From CAVRTJ01 sp964507185 (GTDB taxonomy: Bacteria; Acidobacteriota; UBA4820; DSQY01): a stretch of 64,000 nt of DNA. Made by a program: the position numbers and the translations under genes. How positions within the stretch are numbered: the first letter of the stretch is position 1; each line of letters begins with the position of its first letter. Positions 20,501 through 28,374 of this stretch are shown here, one piece after another. Where the stretch lies: the NCBI GenBank assembly GCA_964507185.1, contig CAZDOY010000013.1:11547-75546 (forward strand), given 5' to 3'. The notes beneath the pieces were generated by a model, which worked only from the letters and a program-made list of their open reading frames with translations, searched no databases and was not told the origin of the DNA.

Positions 20501-21109
20501 CTGGCGTCCGGCCGGAACGTGAACGTCCTTGTGCTCGACACAGAGGTCTACTCGAACACGGGTGGGCAGTGCTCAAAGGCAACGCCCATAGGGGCCGTCG
20601 CCAAGTTCGCGGCCAGTGGAAAGCCCCTGCCGAAGAAGGACCTGGGCATGATCGCCATGACCTACGGGAACATCTACGTGGCACGGGTGGCCATGGGCGC
20701 CAGCGATAACCAGACGGTCAAGGCCATCATCGAAGCCGAAGCCTACGACGGTCCCTCTCTCATCATCGCCTACAGCCACTGCATAGCGCACGGCTTCAAC
20801 CTGACAGAGGGCATGGCCCACCAGAAAGAGGCCGTCGAATGCGGCGCGTGGCCGCTGTTCCGCTACAACCCGGATCTGGCGAAGGAAGGTAAGAACCCAC
20901 TCAAGCTCGATTCCAGGCCCCCAAAGATCACGTACGCCGACTACGCCATGACGGAAACCCGGTTCAAGATGCTCACCAAGAGCCACCCGGATCGGGCCAG
21001 GCAGCTCATGGAAATCGGTGATGCGGAGCTCAAGACGCGTTGGCACCTCTACGAGCAACTCGCCGCCATGACCTGCGGCAACGAGGAAAAGGAAGAAGCC
21101 AAATCGTAG
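17528..21109 (+). CDS. nifJ: Pyruvate:ferredoxin (flavodoxin) oxidoreductase
   Basis: 1193 residues, the full single-chain PFOR. It oxidises pyruvate and CoA to acetyl-CoA and CO2 and reduces ferredoxin, the central step of anaerobic pyruvate use (or the reverse for carbon fixation). Domain order: 'NEAAAFVAHKVNEVCAIYPI' start and 'YPITPSSPMGEWAD'; a gamma-type domain in the middle with 'GRYGLSSKEFTPAMVK'; two 4Fe-4S motifs 'CIQCGKCALVCP' (~residue 695) and 'CTGCAACAYICP' (~750); the third-cluster cysteines 'CAGCGE' (~826) in the TPP domain; and the TPP motif 'GGDGWAYDIGYGG' (~975) with 'DTEVYSNTGGQ'. A strong promoter lies upstream, and a DHOD-like gene follows by 75 nt. Confidence 0.97.
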   Translation: MARPKITLDGNEAAAFVAHKVNEVCAIYPITPSSPMGEWADQWSSEGKANIWGTIPQVVELQSEGGASGAVHGALQSGALTTTFTASQGLLLMIPNMYKIAGELTSTVFHVSARTVATHALSIFGDHSDVMAARSTGWGFLASSSIQEIMDMALISQAATLEGRVPIVHFFDGFRSSHEVQKIEQLTVEDMKAMIDNGLVRAHRARALSPDRPVLRGTAQNPDVFFQAREAANPFYEAFPAIVQKAMDKFASVVGRQYHLFDYAGAPDAERVIVLMGSGAETALEAVDYLSKQGEKIGAVIVRLFRPFSSEALIGALPKTVKSVAVLDRTKEPGAAGEPLYQDVLSACAEAASFGRLPFPMPKIVGGRYGLSSKEFTPAMVKGVFDELAKPKLKNHFSVGIKDDVTGNSVDYDPSFTTEGDDVIRCLFYGLGSDGTVGANKNSIKIIGGETDNYAQGYFVYDSKKSGSITVSHLRFGPRPIRSTYLVTSANFLACHAFVFLEKYDMLKYLVPGGTFLINSPYGPEDVWGKLPKKVQQQIIDKKAKFYVIDGYKVARETGMGSRVNTIMQTCFFAISGVLPKDEAIAAIKKAIKKTYGAKGDEIVNKNFAAVDGTLANLHEVQVPETATSALAMPPVVSDEAPEFVKETLGKIIANEGDDLPVSAMPVDGTFPTATAQWEKRNIALEIPVWDEKICIQCGKCALVCPHAAIRIKVYDESHLKNAPATFKSVDYKGLEFKGMKYTVQVAPEDCTGCAACAYICPAKDKSNVKHKSLDMADQMPLREPERENFNFFLSSLPEVDRTAVKIGTVKGSQFLQPLFEFSGACAGCGETPYVKLVSQLFGDRAIIANATGCSSIYGGNLPTTPWAVNPDGRGPTWSNSLFEDNAEFGYGFRLTIDKHTEYARELLTRLAPQVGEDLASDLLGADQSDEAGIAAQRKRVDALKAKLKDRNDEESKDLLSLADMLVNKSVWIMGGDGWAYDIGYGGLDHVLASGRNVNVLVLDTEVYSNTGGQCSKATPIGAVAKFAASGKPLPKKDLGMIAMTYGNIYVARVAMGASDNQTVKAIIEAEAYDGPSLIIAYSHCIAHGFNLTEGMAHQKEAVECGAWPLFRYNPDLAKEGKNPLKLDSRPPKITYADYAMTETRFKMLTKSHPDRARQLMEIGDAELKTRWHLYEQLAAMTCGNEEKEEAKS

Positions 21110-21184
21110 TACTCGGGCGGGTGGGTGCACGTCGCCATTGTCCCTTTTGGCCCGGCCCATTCCCTTTCTGCATGGGGTAAAAAA

Positions 21185-22174
21185 ATGGATCTATCGACCA
21201 AGTATCTCGGTTTAAATCTCAAAAATCCGCTCGTCGCCTCGGCGAGCCCGCTCTGTTCCGACCTGGAAACGCTCACACACATGGAAGAAACGGGCCTCTC
21301 GGCCGTCGTGCTGGAGAGCCTTTTCGAAGAACAGATCCGCAAAGAAGAGCAGACCCTCGATCATTTCCTGACCCAGGGAACGGAGAGCTTCGCCGAGGCT
21401 CTCTCCTACTTCCCAGAGCCCTCGTCCTTCGACCGCGGCCCCGAGGAGTACCTCGAATACATCCGGAAGGCCAAGGAGGCCGTATCCATCCCTGTGATCG
21501 CCAGCCTCAACGGCGTGTCTTCCGGGGGGTGGATGGACTATGCAAAGCGCATCCAGGAAGCGGGAGCTGACGCCCTCGAGCTCAATATCTACTACATCCC
21601 AACGGACCTCAACATGCCCGGCGAGAAGGTCGAACAGATGTACATCGACAACGTGAAAACCGTGTGCTCGGCCGTGAGCATTCCAGTTGCCGTCAAGCTG
21701 AGCCCCTTTTTCAGCAATATGGCCAACATGGCTGCCCGACTGGATAAGGCGGGAGCGCGCGGGCTCGTCCTCTTCAACCGCTTTTACCAGCCCGACATCG
21801 ATCTTGAGAAACTCGAGGTGGTGCCCAACCTCGTCCTGTCCACGCCCGAAGAAATGCGTCTTCCCCTGCGATGGATCGCAATCCTGTACGGCCGCATAGA
21901 GGCCGACCTCGCCGGAACAAGCGGGATTCATCGCGCCGAGGACGTCCTCAAGATGCTCATGGCGGGCGCGAAGGTGGCCATGATGACATCCGCCCTCCTG
22001 GTACACGGAATCGGAAGAGCCGCAGATATCCTCAAGGCGATGACCGCCTGGATGGAAGAGCACGAATACGAATCCGTCGAGCAGATGACCGGGAGCATGA
22101 GCCAGAAATCCTGCCCCGAACCTTCTGCCTTCGAGCGGGCCAACTACATGAAGGTGCTGCAGAGTTACAAGTGA
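21185..22174 (+). CDS. Dihydroorotate dehydrogenase-like FMN protein
   Basis: 329 residues from the ATG at 21185. A TIM-barrel flavoprotein of the dihydroorotate/dihydropyrimidine dehydrogenase superfamily: N-terminal 'KYLGLNLKNPLVASASPLCS', 'NIYYIPTDLNM', 'PVAVKLSPFFSNMANMA', and 'GTSGIHRAEDVLKMLMAGAK' with the phosphate-binding Gly region. The residue after 'SPLCS' and the lack of the usual PyrD catalytic loop make a pyrimidine role uncertain. Members beside nifJ are common in anaerobes, so it may pass electrons to or from ferredoxin; that is inference. Ends just before a terminator-like hairpin. Confidence 0.85.
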   Translation: MDLSTKYLGLNLKNPLVASASPLCSDLETLTHMEETGLSAVVLESLFEEQIRKEEQTLDHFLTQGTESFAEALSYFPEPSSFDRGPEEYLEYIRKAKEAVSIPVIASLNGVSSGGWMDYAKRIQEAGADALELNIYYIPTDLNMPGEKVEQMYIDNVKTVCSAVSIPVAVKLSPFFSNMANMAARLDKAGARGLVLFNRFYQPDIDLEKLEVVPNLVLSTPEEMRLPLRWIAILYGRIEADLAGTSGIHRAEDVLKMLMAGAKVAMMTSALLVHGIGRAADILKAMTAWMEEHEYESVEQMTGSMSQKSCPEPSAFERANYMKVLQSYK

Positions 22175-22217
22175 ACGATGGCCCTGCCCGAACCCGACAA
22201 GATAGTCCGATGATAAG

Positions 22218-22250
22218 AGAGGGAGTCACTCCGTGCTGGCTCCCTCTTTT
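22218..22250 (+). terminator. Hairpin terminator after the DHOD-like gene
   Basis: AGAGGGAG and CTCCCTCT form an 8 bp stem with a 14 nt loop, followed directly by TTT. Placed 44 nt after the stop codon. Confidence 0.55.
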
Positions 22251-22316
22251 CTTGGACCGCATCCCGGACCGGACCCGGCCGGAGAACCGCTCCGGCGACA
22301 TACGGAGGAGAGACCT

Positions 22317-23615
22317 ATGAACGAAACACCGTCACGAGAAGTGCCGGAATTCAAATTGGGGGAACGTGAACGGCGCGAACTCCTTGAGCGCTTCCTGAGA
22401 TACGCGCGGATCAACACCCGCTCGAGCGAGACCTCCGAGACCTTCCCTTCGACCTCCTGCCAGTTCGATCTCCTCAGGCTCTTGGAAAAGGAACTAAAGG
22501 AAATAGGGCTCCAGGATGTCGGCCTGGACGAGTGCGGCTACCTCTTCGCCACCCTCCCGTCGAACCTGTCCGATGACATCAAAGCCCCCGTCGTGGGCTA
22601 CCTCAGCCACGTGGACACCTACTGCGGGACGAATAGCGACAGCGTGAAGCCCCAGGTCATCGAGGACTACCGAGGCGGTGACATCGTCCTGCCCGGAAAT
22701 CCGGACCTGAAGATCGCGGAAGCCGACAATCCCCTGCTCGGAAAGTGTCACGGTCACACCATCATCACGGCCGACGGCACCACGCTGCTCGGGGCGGACG
22801 ACAAGGCCGGGGTGGCCGAGATAGTAACCATGATGGACTGGCTCGTGCGCCACCCCGAGGTCCCCCATGGAACCGTGCGCGTGGGATTTACGCCGGACGA
22901 GGAAACGGGCAACGGAACTCGATTTTTCAACGTCGAACGTTTCGACGCGCGGGCGGCCTACACGTTCGACGGCTCGGAGCTGGGTGAGATCGAGGACGAG
23001 ACCTTCTGTGGAGATTCCGCGACTGTGACAGTCACCGGCCTCGACATCCACCCCGGAAAAGCCAAGGACAGGATGATCAACGCTCTCCGCGTGGGCGCCT
23101 ACCTCATCGGGCGGCTCCCCGTTGAGCACCTCCCCGAGACGACCGAAAAACGTGAATCCTACGTCCACCCCTACGTCATCGGAGGAGAGGTCGGGAAGGT
23201 CGAGATAAAGTTCATCGTGCGCGGATTCACGGTCGAGGATCTGAGGGCCAGGGAAAACGACCTCCTGGCCGTGGCCAGGGATGCCGAGTCGGCCTTTCCC
23301 GGAACAAAAGTGGAGGTCCTCATCCAGGAGTCCTACCGCAACATGAAAGTGGTGCTGGACAAGTATCCGCAGGTCCTTAACCTGGCGGAGGAGGCCATCA
23401 GGCGGGCCGGCGCCGACCCCATCCGCAGCTATATCAGAGGGGGCACTGACGGTTCGGCTCTCTGTTTCAAAGGCCTGCCGACGCCCAACATCTTTGCGGG
23501 CGGCACCAATTTCCACGGGCTCAAGGAATGGGCCAGCCTGGATTGGATGCTGAAGGCGGTGGAGACGGGACTTCACCTGACCTATCTGTGGGGATGCGAG
23601 AAAGAGATGCCATAA
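22317..23615 (+). CDS. pepT: Peptidase T (tripeptidase)
   Basis: 432 residues. An M20B zinc peptidase that removes the N-terminal residue of tripeptides in the cytosol. Metal and catalytic residues: His and Asp of 'LSHVDTYCG', Asp of 'LLGADDKAGVAEI', the Glu pair in 'FTPDEETGNG', Asp in 'AYTFDGSELGE', and the late His in 'GGTNFHGLKEW'. 'IRGGTDGSALCFKGLPTPNI' is diagnostic for PepT. GGAGGAG precedes the ATG at 22317. Its own stem-loop follows at 23661. Confidence 0.95.
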   Translation: MNETPSREVPEFKLGERERRELLERFLRYARINTRSSETSETFPSTSCQFDLLRLLEKELKEIGLQDVGLDECGYLFATLPSNLSDDIKAPVVGYLSHVDTYCGTNSDSVKPQVIEDYRGGDIVLPGNPDLKIAEADNPLLGKCHGHTIITADGTTLLGADDKAGVAEIVTMMDWLVRHPEVPHGTVRVGFTPDEETGNGTRFFNVERFDARAAYTFDGSELGEIEDETFCGDSATVTVTGLDIHPGKAKDRMINALRVGAYLIGRLPVEHLPETTEKRESYVHPYVIGGEVGKVEIKFIVRGFTVEDLRARENDLLAVARDAESAFPGTKVEVLIQESYRNMKVVLDKYPQVLNLAEEAIRRAGADPIRSYIRGGTDGSALCFKGLPTPNIFAGGTNFHGLKEWASLDWMLKAVETGLHLTYLWGCEKEMP

Positions 23616-23660
23616 TGGCGCACTTTTCTCTCGAATATCCTCTTTTCCGGGCGTGTTTTC

Positions 23661-23691
23661 ACGGGTGGCTCTTGACAGAGCCACCCGTTTC
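23661..23691 (+). terminator. Hairpin terminator after pepT
   Basis: A perfect 12 bp stem, ACGGGTGGCTCT with loop TGAC, followed by TTT. Lies 46 nt after the pepT stop. Confidence 0.65.
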
Positions 23692-23781
23692 AGTAGTACA
23701 TAGGCTCATCAGTGGAGCCCGGGCAGATTCCTGGTGGCTCAGGTCCAGAAACGTAACGCGAGCCGATCTGAGAGGTTGGCC

Positions 23782-24510
23782 ATGAAAAGCGCCGTCTCAA
23801 AGGGCCACATTTCGCTCTGCGGAAGACGCGTCGTGTACACCGTACGACGAAATCCCCGAGCCAGGAGAATCTGGGTCAAGGTGGAGGACGGCGACGGGCT
23901 CGTGCTCGTTCTTCCACCGCGCGTCCACGCCTCCTCGGCAACGGATATAATCCGCCGCCACAGGGAGTGGATTGTCGCCCGGCTGGCAGAGCGCGATGAA
24001 CTTCGCGCGCAGGCCCCCGCGCCGATCGGCGAGAGTTCGACCGTCTTCTACCTGGGAAGGCCTATTCCACTCCGCGTCCGCAACTGCGCCTGTGCAAAGC
24101 CAAGCGTTGCGTGGCATCGCAACGAAGTTGTGGTAACGGTTCCTCGCGACGAGGCGCCGCCTATCTCTGAAGTCCTCCTTCAGGCCTACCGGGAACGGGC
24201 GAAGGAGGTGTTCCGCAGGCGCATCGAGGTGTTCTCGCAACTTCTGGGCGCCTTCCCCAAGAAAGTCTCCATAAGGGACCAGAAGACCCGCTGGGGTGCC
24301 TGCACGAGCAGAGGAACCCTGACGTTCAATTGGCGCTTGGTCCTCGCGCCTCCTGCCGTCCTGGACTACGTCGTCATTCATGAGCTGTGCCACCTCCGCT
24401 TCCCCAATCACGGACCGCGGTTCTGGCAGGCCGTGGACCAGATATGCCCACGATACGAGAACTACAAGTCCTGGCTCAGGCTCAACGGACACAGGCTGCG
24501 CGTGGATTGA
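23782..24510 (+). CDS. YgjP-type M48-like metallopeptidase (DUF45)
   Basis: 242 residues from the ATG at 23782. Zinc site 'HELCHLRFPNHGPRFW': HExxH plus a third His after the usual short spacing. Upstream, 'KTRWGACTSRGTLTFNWRLV' is the hallmark of the YgjP/WLM group. The N-terminal half is beta-rich ('RRNPRARRIWVKVEDGDGLV'). No signal peptide, so cytosolic. The substrate of this family is unknown. An earlier in-frame start at 23734 would add 16 residues with no clear benefit. Confidence 0.88.
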   Translation: MKSAVSKGHISLCGRRVVYTVRRNPRARRIWVKVEDGDGLVLVLPPRVHASSATDIIRRHREWIVARLAERDELRAQAPAPIGESSTVFYLGRPIPLRVRNCACAKPSVAWHRNEVVVTVPRDEAPPISEVLLQAYRERAKEVFRRRIEVFSQLLGAFPKKVSIRDQKTRWGACTSRGTLTFNWRLVLAPPAVLDYVVIHELCHLRFPNHGPRFWQAVDQICPRYENYKSWLRLNGHRLRVD

Positions 24511-24561
24511 GCACCCTTTTCTCAGGGTGGAGGGGTGCCGCAAACCTAAAAGGAGAATGCC

Positions 24562-24798
24562 ATGCAAGATCCGGAGATTGCCCGGAAGAGCCCTTACGTT
24601 CTCGACGCTGAGCCCGGAGACTACTGGTGGTGCGCCTGTGGACGCTCCTCCGGCCAGCCTTTCTGCGATGGTTCGCACAAGGGCACCGAATTCAGCCCCG
24701 TCAAGATAACAATCGAAGCGCCGAAACGAATGGCATGGTGCGGTTGCAAGCACTCCTGCGCCAAGCCGGAGTGCGACGGCACGCACAAGACACTCTAA
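24562..24798 (+). CDS. Dual CDGSH-type iron-sulfur protein
   Basis: 78 residues with two CDGSH motifs: 'WCACGRSSGQPFCDGSH' and 'WCGCKHSCAKPECDGTH'. Each gives three Cys and one His for a 2Fe-2S cluster, so one chain likely binds two clusters. Such proteins carry electrons or sense redox state; partners are unknown. AAAGGAGA lies just before the ATG. It is 51 nt after the metallopeptidase gene and may share its transcript. Confidence 0.92.
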   Translation: MQDPEIARKSPYVLDAEPGDYWWCACGRSSGQPFCDGSHKGTEFSPVKITIEAPKRMAWCGCKHSCAKPECDGTHKTL

Positions 24799-24905
24799 GA
24801 GTCCCCGTGGGCGGTTGTCGGGAAGAGCCTGCCAAAAGGGCAGCGTTGTGAAGTGCGCCTTCGTTACATTGCAGTATTCCACTTTTGTGCTGTGAAAGGA
24901 GAGAA

Positions 24906-24977
24906 ATGCCACAACTATTTACTGCGTCACGTTATCCTTTGCATACTATCCTACTATCAATAATAACTATTTTATGA
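24906..24977 (+). CDS. Possible 23-residue hydrophobic peptide
   Basis: ATG at 24906 is preceded by AAAGGAGAG at good spacing. It encodes 'MPQLFTASRYPLHTILLSII' plus 3 residues, ending at TGA 24977, 17 nt before the hydrolase ATG. The second half is a short hydrophobic helix. It could be a leader peptide or a small membrane peptide. However, the predicted promoter of the next gene lies inside it, and the region is AT-rich, so chance is a real alternative. Confidence 0.3.
   Translation: MPQLFTASRYPLHTILLSIITIL
24939..24966 (+). promoter_or_regulatory. Possible promoter of the alpha/beta hydrolase gene
   Basis: TTGCAT (24939-24944), 16 bp, TAATAA (24961-24966), in an AT-rich patch unlike the surroundings. 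The start would be ~20 nt before the ATG at 24995. Confidence 0.4.
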
Positions 24978-24994
24978 TTTCGTGAACGTAACCC

Positions 24995-25789
24995 ATGCCC
25001 TATTTTGATTCCGATCGAGTGCGCATTTATTACGAAATAGCAGGACAGGGCCGGCCGCTCCTTTGTATCCCCGGATGGACACTGAACCATCGCCTGTGGG
25101 ACCCCGTGCGTCCACTTCTCGAGCCCCGCTTTACCCTCGTGCGCCCGGATGTCCGGGGAACGGGCAAGTCGTCGGGCGGAAGAGACATTGAGTACTCCCG
25201 CGTGGCGGAGGCCGAGGACCTTGAGCGCCTCCTGGACCACCTGGGGTTTGCCTCGGCCCACCTGCTCGGACACTCGAAGGGCGCCAGAACGGCCATGGTC
25301 TTCGCCATGCTGAACCCGGAGAGAACGCGTAGCGTGACGTGCATCGGATCGGCGGAGCCCCACCCCGGAGGCGGCCAGCCCACATTCAGGAGCATCGCCA
25401 GGGCCTGGGCAGGAAGGGCCAGAGAAAAGGCCGTCCAAGACGGCCCCGAGGCGGCCCTCGAAATGCTGGGAAGCGCAAAACTTCTCGGAAAGATGAGGGC
25501 GTCCGCTTCGCGGGTCCGTCTCCTGCGCCTTGCCATGGAAGGGTACGCCGCCGACGACCTCCTGTCGGAGGTCCCGGCCCGGAGCATCGACACGGCAAAG
25601 GGAGCCCGAAACATCCGTGGGCCAGTCATGTTCCTGGTCGGCGAAGAGGACCCCTTTTTAACCGAATGCAGATACGCCCACGACCGCATTCCGGGCTCAA
25701 GGCTCATGGTACTGTCTGCCTGCGGGCACATGGTTCCGCTTGAAGCCCCCGAGAAAGTCGCAGACGCATTGCTTGACTTCCTTGCCTGA
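24995..25789 (+). CDS. Alpha/beta hydrolase
   Basis: 264 residues, no signal peptide. The nucleophile elbow is Ser in 'LLGHSKGARTAM'; the oxyanion region is 'CIPGWTLNHRLWDPV'; the acid is likely the Asp in 'LVGEEDPFLTE'; and the His is in 'LSACGHMVPLEAPEKV'. 'RPDVRGTGKSSGG' is the usual motif after strand 4. The family includes esterases, C-C hydrolases and haloperoxidase-like enzymes, so the substrate is unknown. Convergent with another hydrolase gene that ends 17 nt away. Confidence 0.88.
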   Translation: MPYFDSDRVRIYYEIAGQGRPLLCIPGWTLNHRLWDPVRPLLEPRFTLVRPDVRGTGKSSGGRDIEYSRVAEAEDLERLLDHLGFASAHLLGHSKGARTAMVFAMLNPERTRSVTCIGSAEPHPGGGQPTFRSIARAWAGRAREKAVQDGPEAALEMLGSAKLLGKMRASASRVRLLRLAMEGYAADDLLSEVPARSIDTAKGARNIRGPVMFLVGEEDPFLTECRYAHDRIPGSRLMVLSACGHMVPLEAPEKVADALLDFLA

Positions 25790-25806
25790 CGGATCTTGTA
25801 CCCGCG

Positions 25807-26595
25807 CTAGAGCTTTCCTTCCCGCAAGAAGTTCTCAAGAGCCTTGTTGAATGCCTCTGGCTGTTCCATGCACGCGAGGTGCCCCGCGCGCGCTATCTCC
25901 GCATAGCGGGCACCCGGTATGGACGACGTCATGCTCCTGGCTTCGCTCGGAGGCGTTATGGCGTCCTTCCCCCCCACAACCACGAGCGTCGGACAGCAGA
26001 TCCGGTTCAGTTCTTCGAGTCTGGAAGGTCGGTCCCGCATGGCCACGAGTGCCTTCGCCATGCCCTCGCGCCGCTGGTCTACCATCATGTTCCACACCTT
26101 GCGCGGCAGTTCTCCTTCACCGGCGTGAAGCGTTTCTTCTGTAAGCAGTTTGAAGAGCATCTCATCGGCCAGGAAACACATCCCTTCGCTGAGCGCACGC
26201 TGGGCGCTGGTCGTCCTGTGGACCTTGGCCGAGTCGGGGTCTGCGCTCGCCCGCGTGTCCGCCAGAACGAGGCCCGCCATCTTCCATGGGAAGAGCGAAG
26301 CGAACGCGAGCGCCACGTATCCCCCCATGGAGAACCCGCACAGAATGGCGCGGGTCACGTTGTGCATCTCCAGAAAGAGGGCCAGGTCACGGGCGTGGTC
26401 TTCGATCGTGTTCTGTTTTTCCGGGAGCGGTGACCGCCCGAAGCCGCGCAGGTCCGGCACCAGGACCCGCCGTTCTTCGGAGAACGGTGCCTGCTGGCAT
26501 TCCCACATACGTCCATCCAGCGGGAAACCGTGGATGAACACCAGGGGAATGCCTCCGCCTGCTCCGAACGTAGCGCCGGCAAGATCCTGCCCCAT
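25807..26595 (-). CDS. Alpha/beta hydrolase (esterase-like)
   Basis: 262 residues. Nucleophile Ser in 'CGFSMGGYVALAFA', oxyanion 'FIHGFPLDGRMWE', 'DLRGFGRSP', acid Asp in 'VVGGKDAITPP', His in 'RAGHLACMEQPEAF'. Closest in style to BioH/3-oxoadipate enol-lactonase-like hydrolases, but biotin or aromatic pathway genes are not adjacent. It has its own promoter at 26703-26730. Only moderately like its convergent neighbour, so probably not a recent duplicate. Confidence 0.88.
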   Translation of the reverse strand: MGQDLAGATFGAGGGIPLVFIHGFPLDGRMWECQQAPFSEERRVLVPDLRGFGRSPLPEKQNTIEDHARDLALFLEMHNVTRAILCGFSMGGYVALAFASLFPWKMAGLVLADTRASADPDSAKVHRTTSAQRALSEGMCFLADEMLFKLLTEETLHAGEGELPRKVWNMMVDQRREGMAKALVAMRDRPSRLEELNRICCPTLVVVGGKDAITPPSEARSMTSSIPGARYAEIARAGHLACMEQPEAFNKALENFLREGKL

Positions 26596-26702
26596 GCACC
26601 CATCTCCTCAGTTCTTGGATTTCCCAGTTTGCGGAACGAACCGGCGCCCCGGCCTGCGTCGGGCACCCGCGTCGATTGCCGCTCCGATCCTCACTCGCAC
26701 AA

Positions 26703-26730
26703 AATATATGCGCGAGCCTTCTCCGGTCAA
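26703..26730 (-). promoter_or_regulatory. Promoter of the leftward alpha/beta hydrolase gene
   Basis: Minus strand: TTGACC (26730-26725), 16 bp spacer, TATATT (26708-26703). Located ~105 nt before the start codon at 26595. Confidence 0.6.
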
Positions 26731-26813
26731 CAACGTCTCGCGGCAAACCCAGCCCACAGGTTCATTTGACCAATTTCACGCGGCCTATTTCAGAATCCGC
26801 ATATGTCAGCCGA

Positions 26814-28328
26814 TTACAGGGAGGTCTTCCGGCCCTTCCGTCGCATCAGGGCGACAAAGAAACCATCCCATGGATGGCGATGGGGAAGAGCATACGCCTG
26901 TCCCGTGGACGGCGATTCAAGGAGGGGTTTCAGGTATGACGGCGCGTGGAGGGGGGCTGCGCGGAAATCGGGATGTTCGCTCAGGAACCTGTCGATCACG
27001 CGCGTCGTCTCCTCCTCCTCGATGGAACAGACCGAGTAGGCGAGAGTCCCACCTGGTGCGACGGTCCTGGCCGCATGGTCGAGAAAAAGCCCCTGCTTGC
27101 GGGCCGATTCAACGAGGTCTTCTTCGCCGGTCTGCCACCGAATCTCCGGATTTCTCCTGAGCGTGCCGAGAGAAGAACAGGGGGCATCAAGAAGAACCAC
27201 GGGCCAGTCATCGCGCAGGGGCAGCCCCGCTTCGACGTCGACCCGCGCGAGCCTGATCGTGCTCATGCCCGTTCTAAGGATATTCTCTGAAACCTGCCTG
27301 AGCCTTCTGGCGTTCCTGTCCGTGCCGAGAACCCATCCGCCAACGCCCAGTCTGCCGGCGATGAGCAAGCTTTTCCCTCCGGGGGCGCTGCAGAGATCGA
27401 GCACCCGGTCCCCCCCCTTCAGCGGCAGAAGCAGCGCCGGAATCTGGGAAGCGGGGTCCATGATGTAGAACCAGCCCCGTTTGAAGGCCTCGGATTCGGA
27501 AAGGTTCCCGCCCTTAACGCTGAAGGTCAGGGGCATGGCTCCGTCCGCCACGAGCGCGAAGCCCTCTCTTTCCATGATGGGAACGGCCTGGGCCGCGGAA
27601 GAGGCCGACGTGAACACCAGCGATGTCGGCGCGGCGGATTGAAGGGCGCTCATGACTGCGTCGGCGTCGTCTCCGAATCGTCTCATGTATCGCGCGACGA
27701 GCCATCGCGGCATGCCGTAGCGCATGGCGGCTCCCTCGGAGCCGGAGAAAAGGTAGGGCGCCTCGAAGATCTGCTCCCTTTTCTCGGCCAGTGTCCGCAG
27801 AATTCCGTTCACGAATCCGCCCGCACCGGCATTCAGTTCTTTGGCGGCTTCCACACATTCATCCACCGCGGCATAGACCGGTATCCTGTCGAGATACAGA
27901 ATCTGGTAGACGCCCACCCTTAGGATGTGAAGGAGTTCGGACTGGGTCTGTTCGACGCCCCTCAGCGTGCATTCGTCCACCGCCCAATCGATCAGCGGCA
28001 GGTGCCTTACGACGCCGGCGACCAGTTCCCGGAGCAGGGCCCTGTCATCCTCTCTGGGCAGACGCTTCTGTTCGCGCTGGACGACACCCTTGAGGGACTG
28101 TCTTTGATCCAGAATTTCCCCCACCAGCCGTGCCGCAAGCGCCCGCAGGTTGATTCGCCTTTCCTTGTCCTCAGCGCCCGAGCGAAAATGCTTTCCCGGG
28201 GATACCCGCTCGGGGCCCCCGGCACGTCCTTTCGCCCTGTCGGGCCTCCGTCCGCGCACTGTCCCGGCACCCGTTCTTTTGCCCGCGTCTTTGCGCGCGT
28301 AAGGGATGCGGTCTTTATCACGTACCAT
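26814..28328 (-). CDS. rsmB: 16S rRNA (cytosine967-C5)-methyltransferase
   Basis: 504 residues from the ATG at 28328 (GGGAG is 8 nt upstream; a GTG at 28334 is too close to it). A ~60-residue basic, low-complexity N-terminal extension comes first. A NusB-like helical domain (about 65-195, 'VYAAVDECVEAAKEL') and the Rossmann methyltransferase follow: SAM motif 'VLDLCSAPGGKSLLIA', the first Cys in 'LLDAPCSSLGTLRRNPE', and the second in 'LAYSVCSIEEEE'. The two-Cys mechanism defines m5C enzymes. Last gene of the def-fmt-rsmB operon, as in many bacteria. Confidence 0.93.
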   Translation of the reverse strand: MVRDKDRIPYARKDAGKRTGAGTVRGRRPDRAKGRAGGPERVSPGKHFRSGAEDKERRINLRALAARLVGEILDQRQSLKGVVQREQKRLPREDDRALLRELVAGVVRHLPLIDWAVDECTLRGVEQTQSELLHILRVGVYQILYLDRIPVYAAVDECVEAAKELNAGAGGFVNGILRTLAEKREQIFEAPYLFSGSEGAAMRYGMPRWLVARYMRRFGDDADAVMSALQSAAPTSLVFTSASSAAQAVPIMEREGFALVADGAMPLTFSVKGGNLSESEAFKRGWFYIMDPASQIPALLLPLKGGDRVLDLCSAPGGKSLLIAGRLGVGGWVLGTDRNARRLRQVSENILRTGMSTIRLARVDVEAGLPLRDDWPVVLLDAPCSSLGTLRRNPEIRWQTGEEDLVESARKQGLFLDHAARTVAPGGTLAYSVCSIEEEETTRVIDRFLSEHPDFRAAPLHAPSYLKPLLESPSTGQAYALPHRHPWDGFFVALMRRKGRKTSL

Positions 28329-28374
28329 GCTCACAACTCCCTTTCACGTGGAAAAGCCCGCTTGGAGCCAACCG

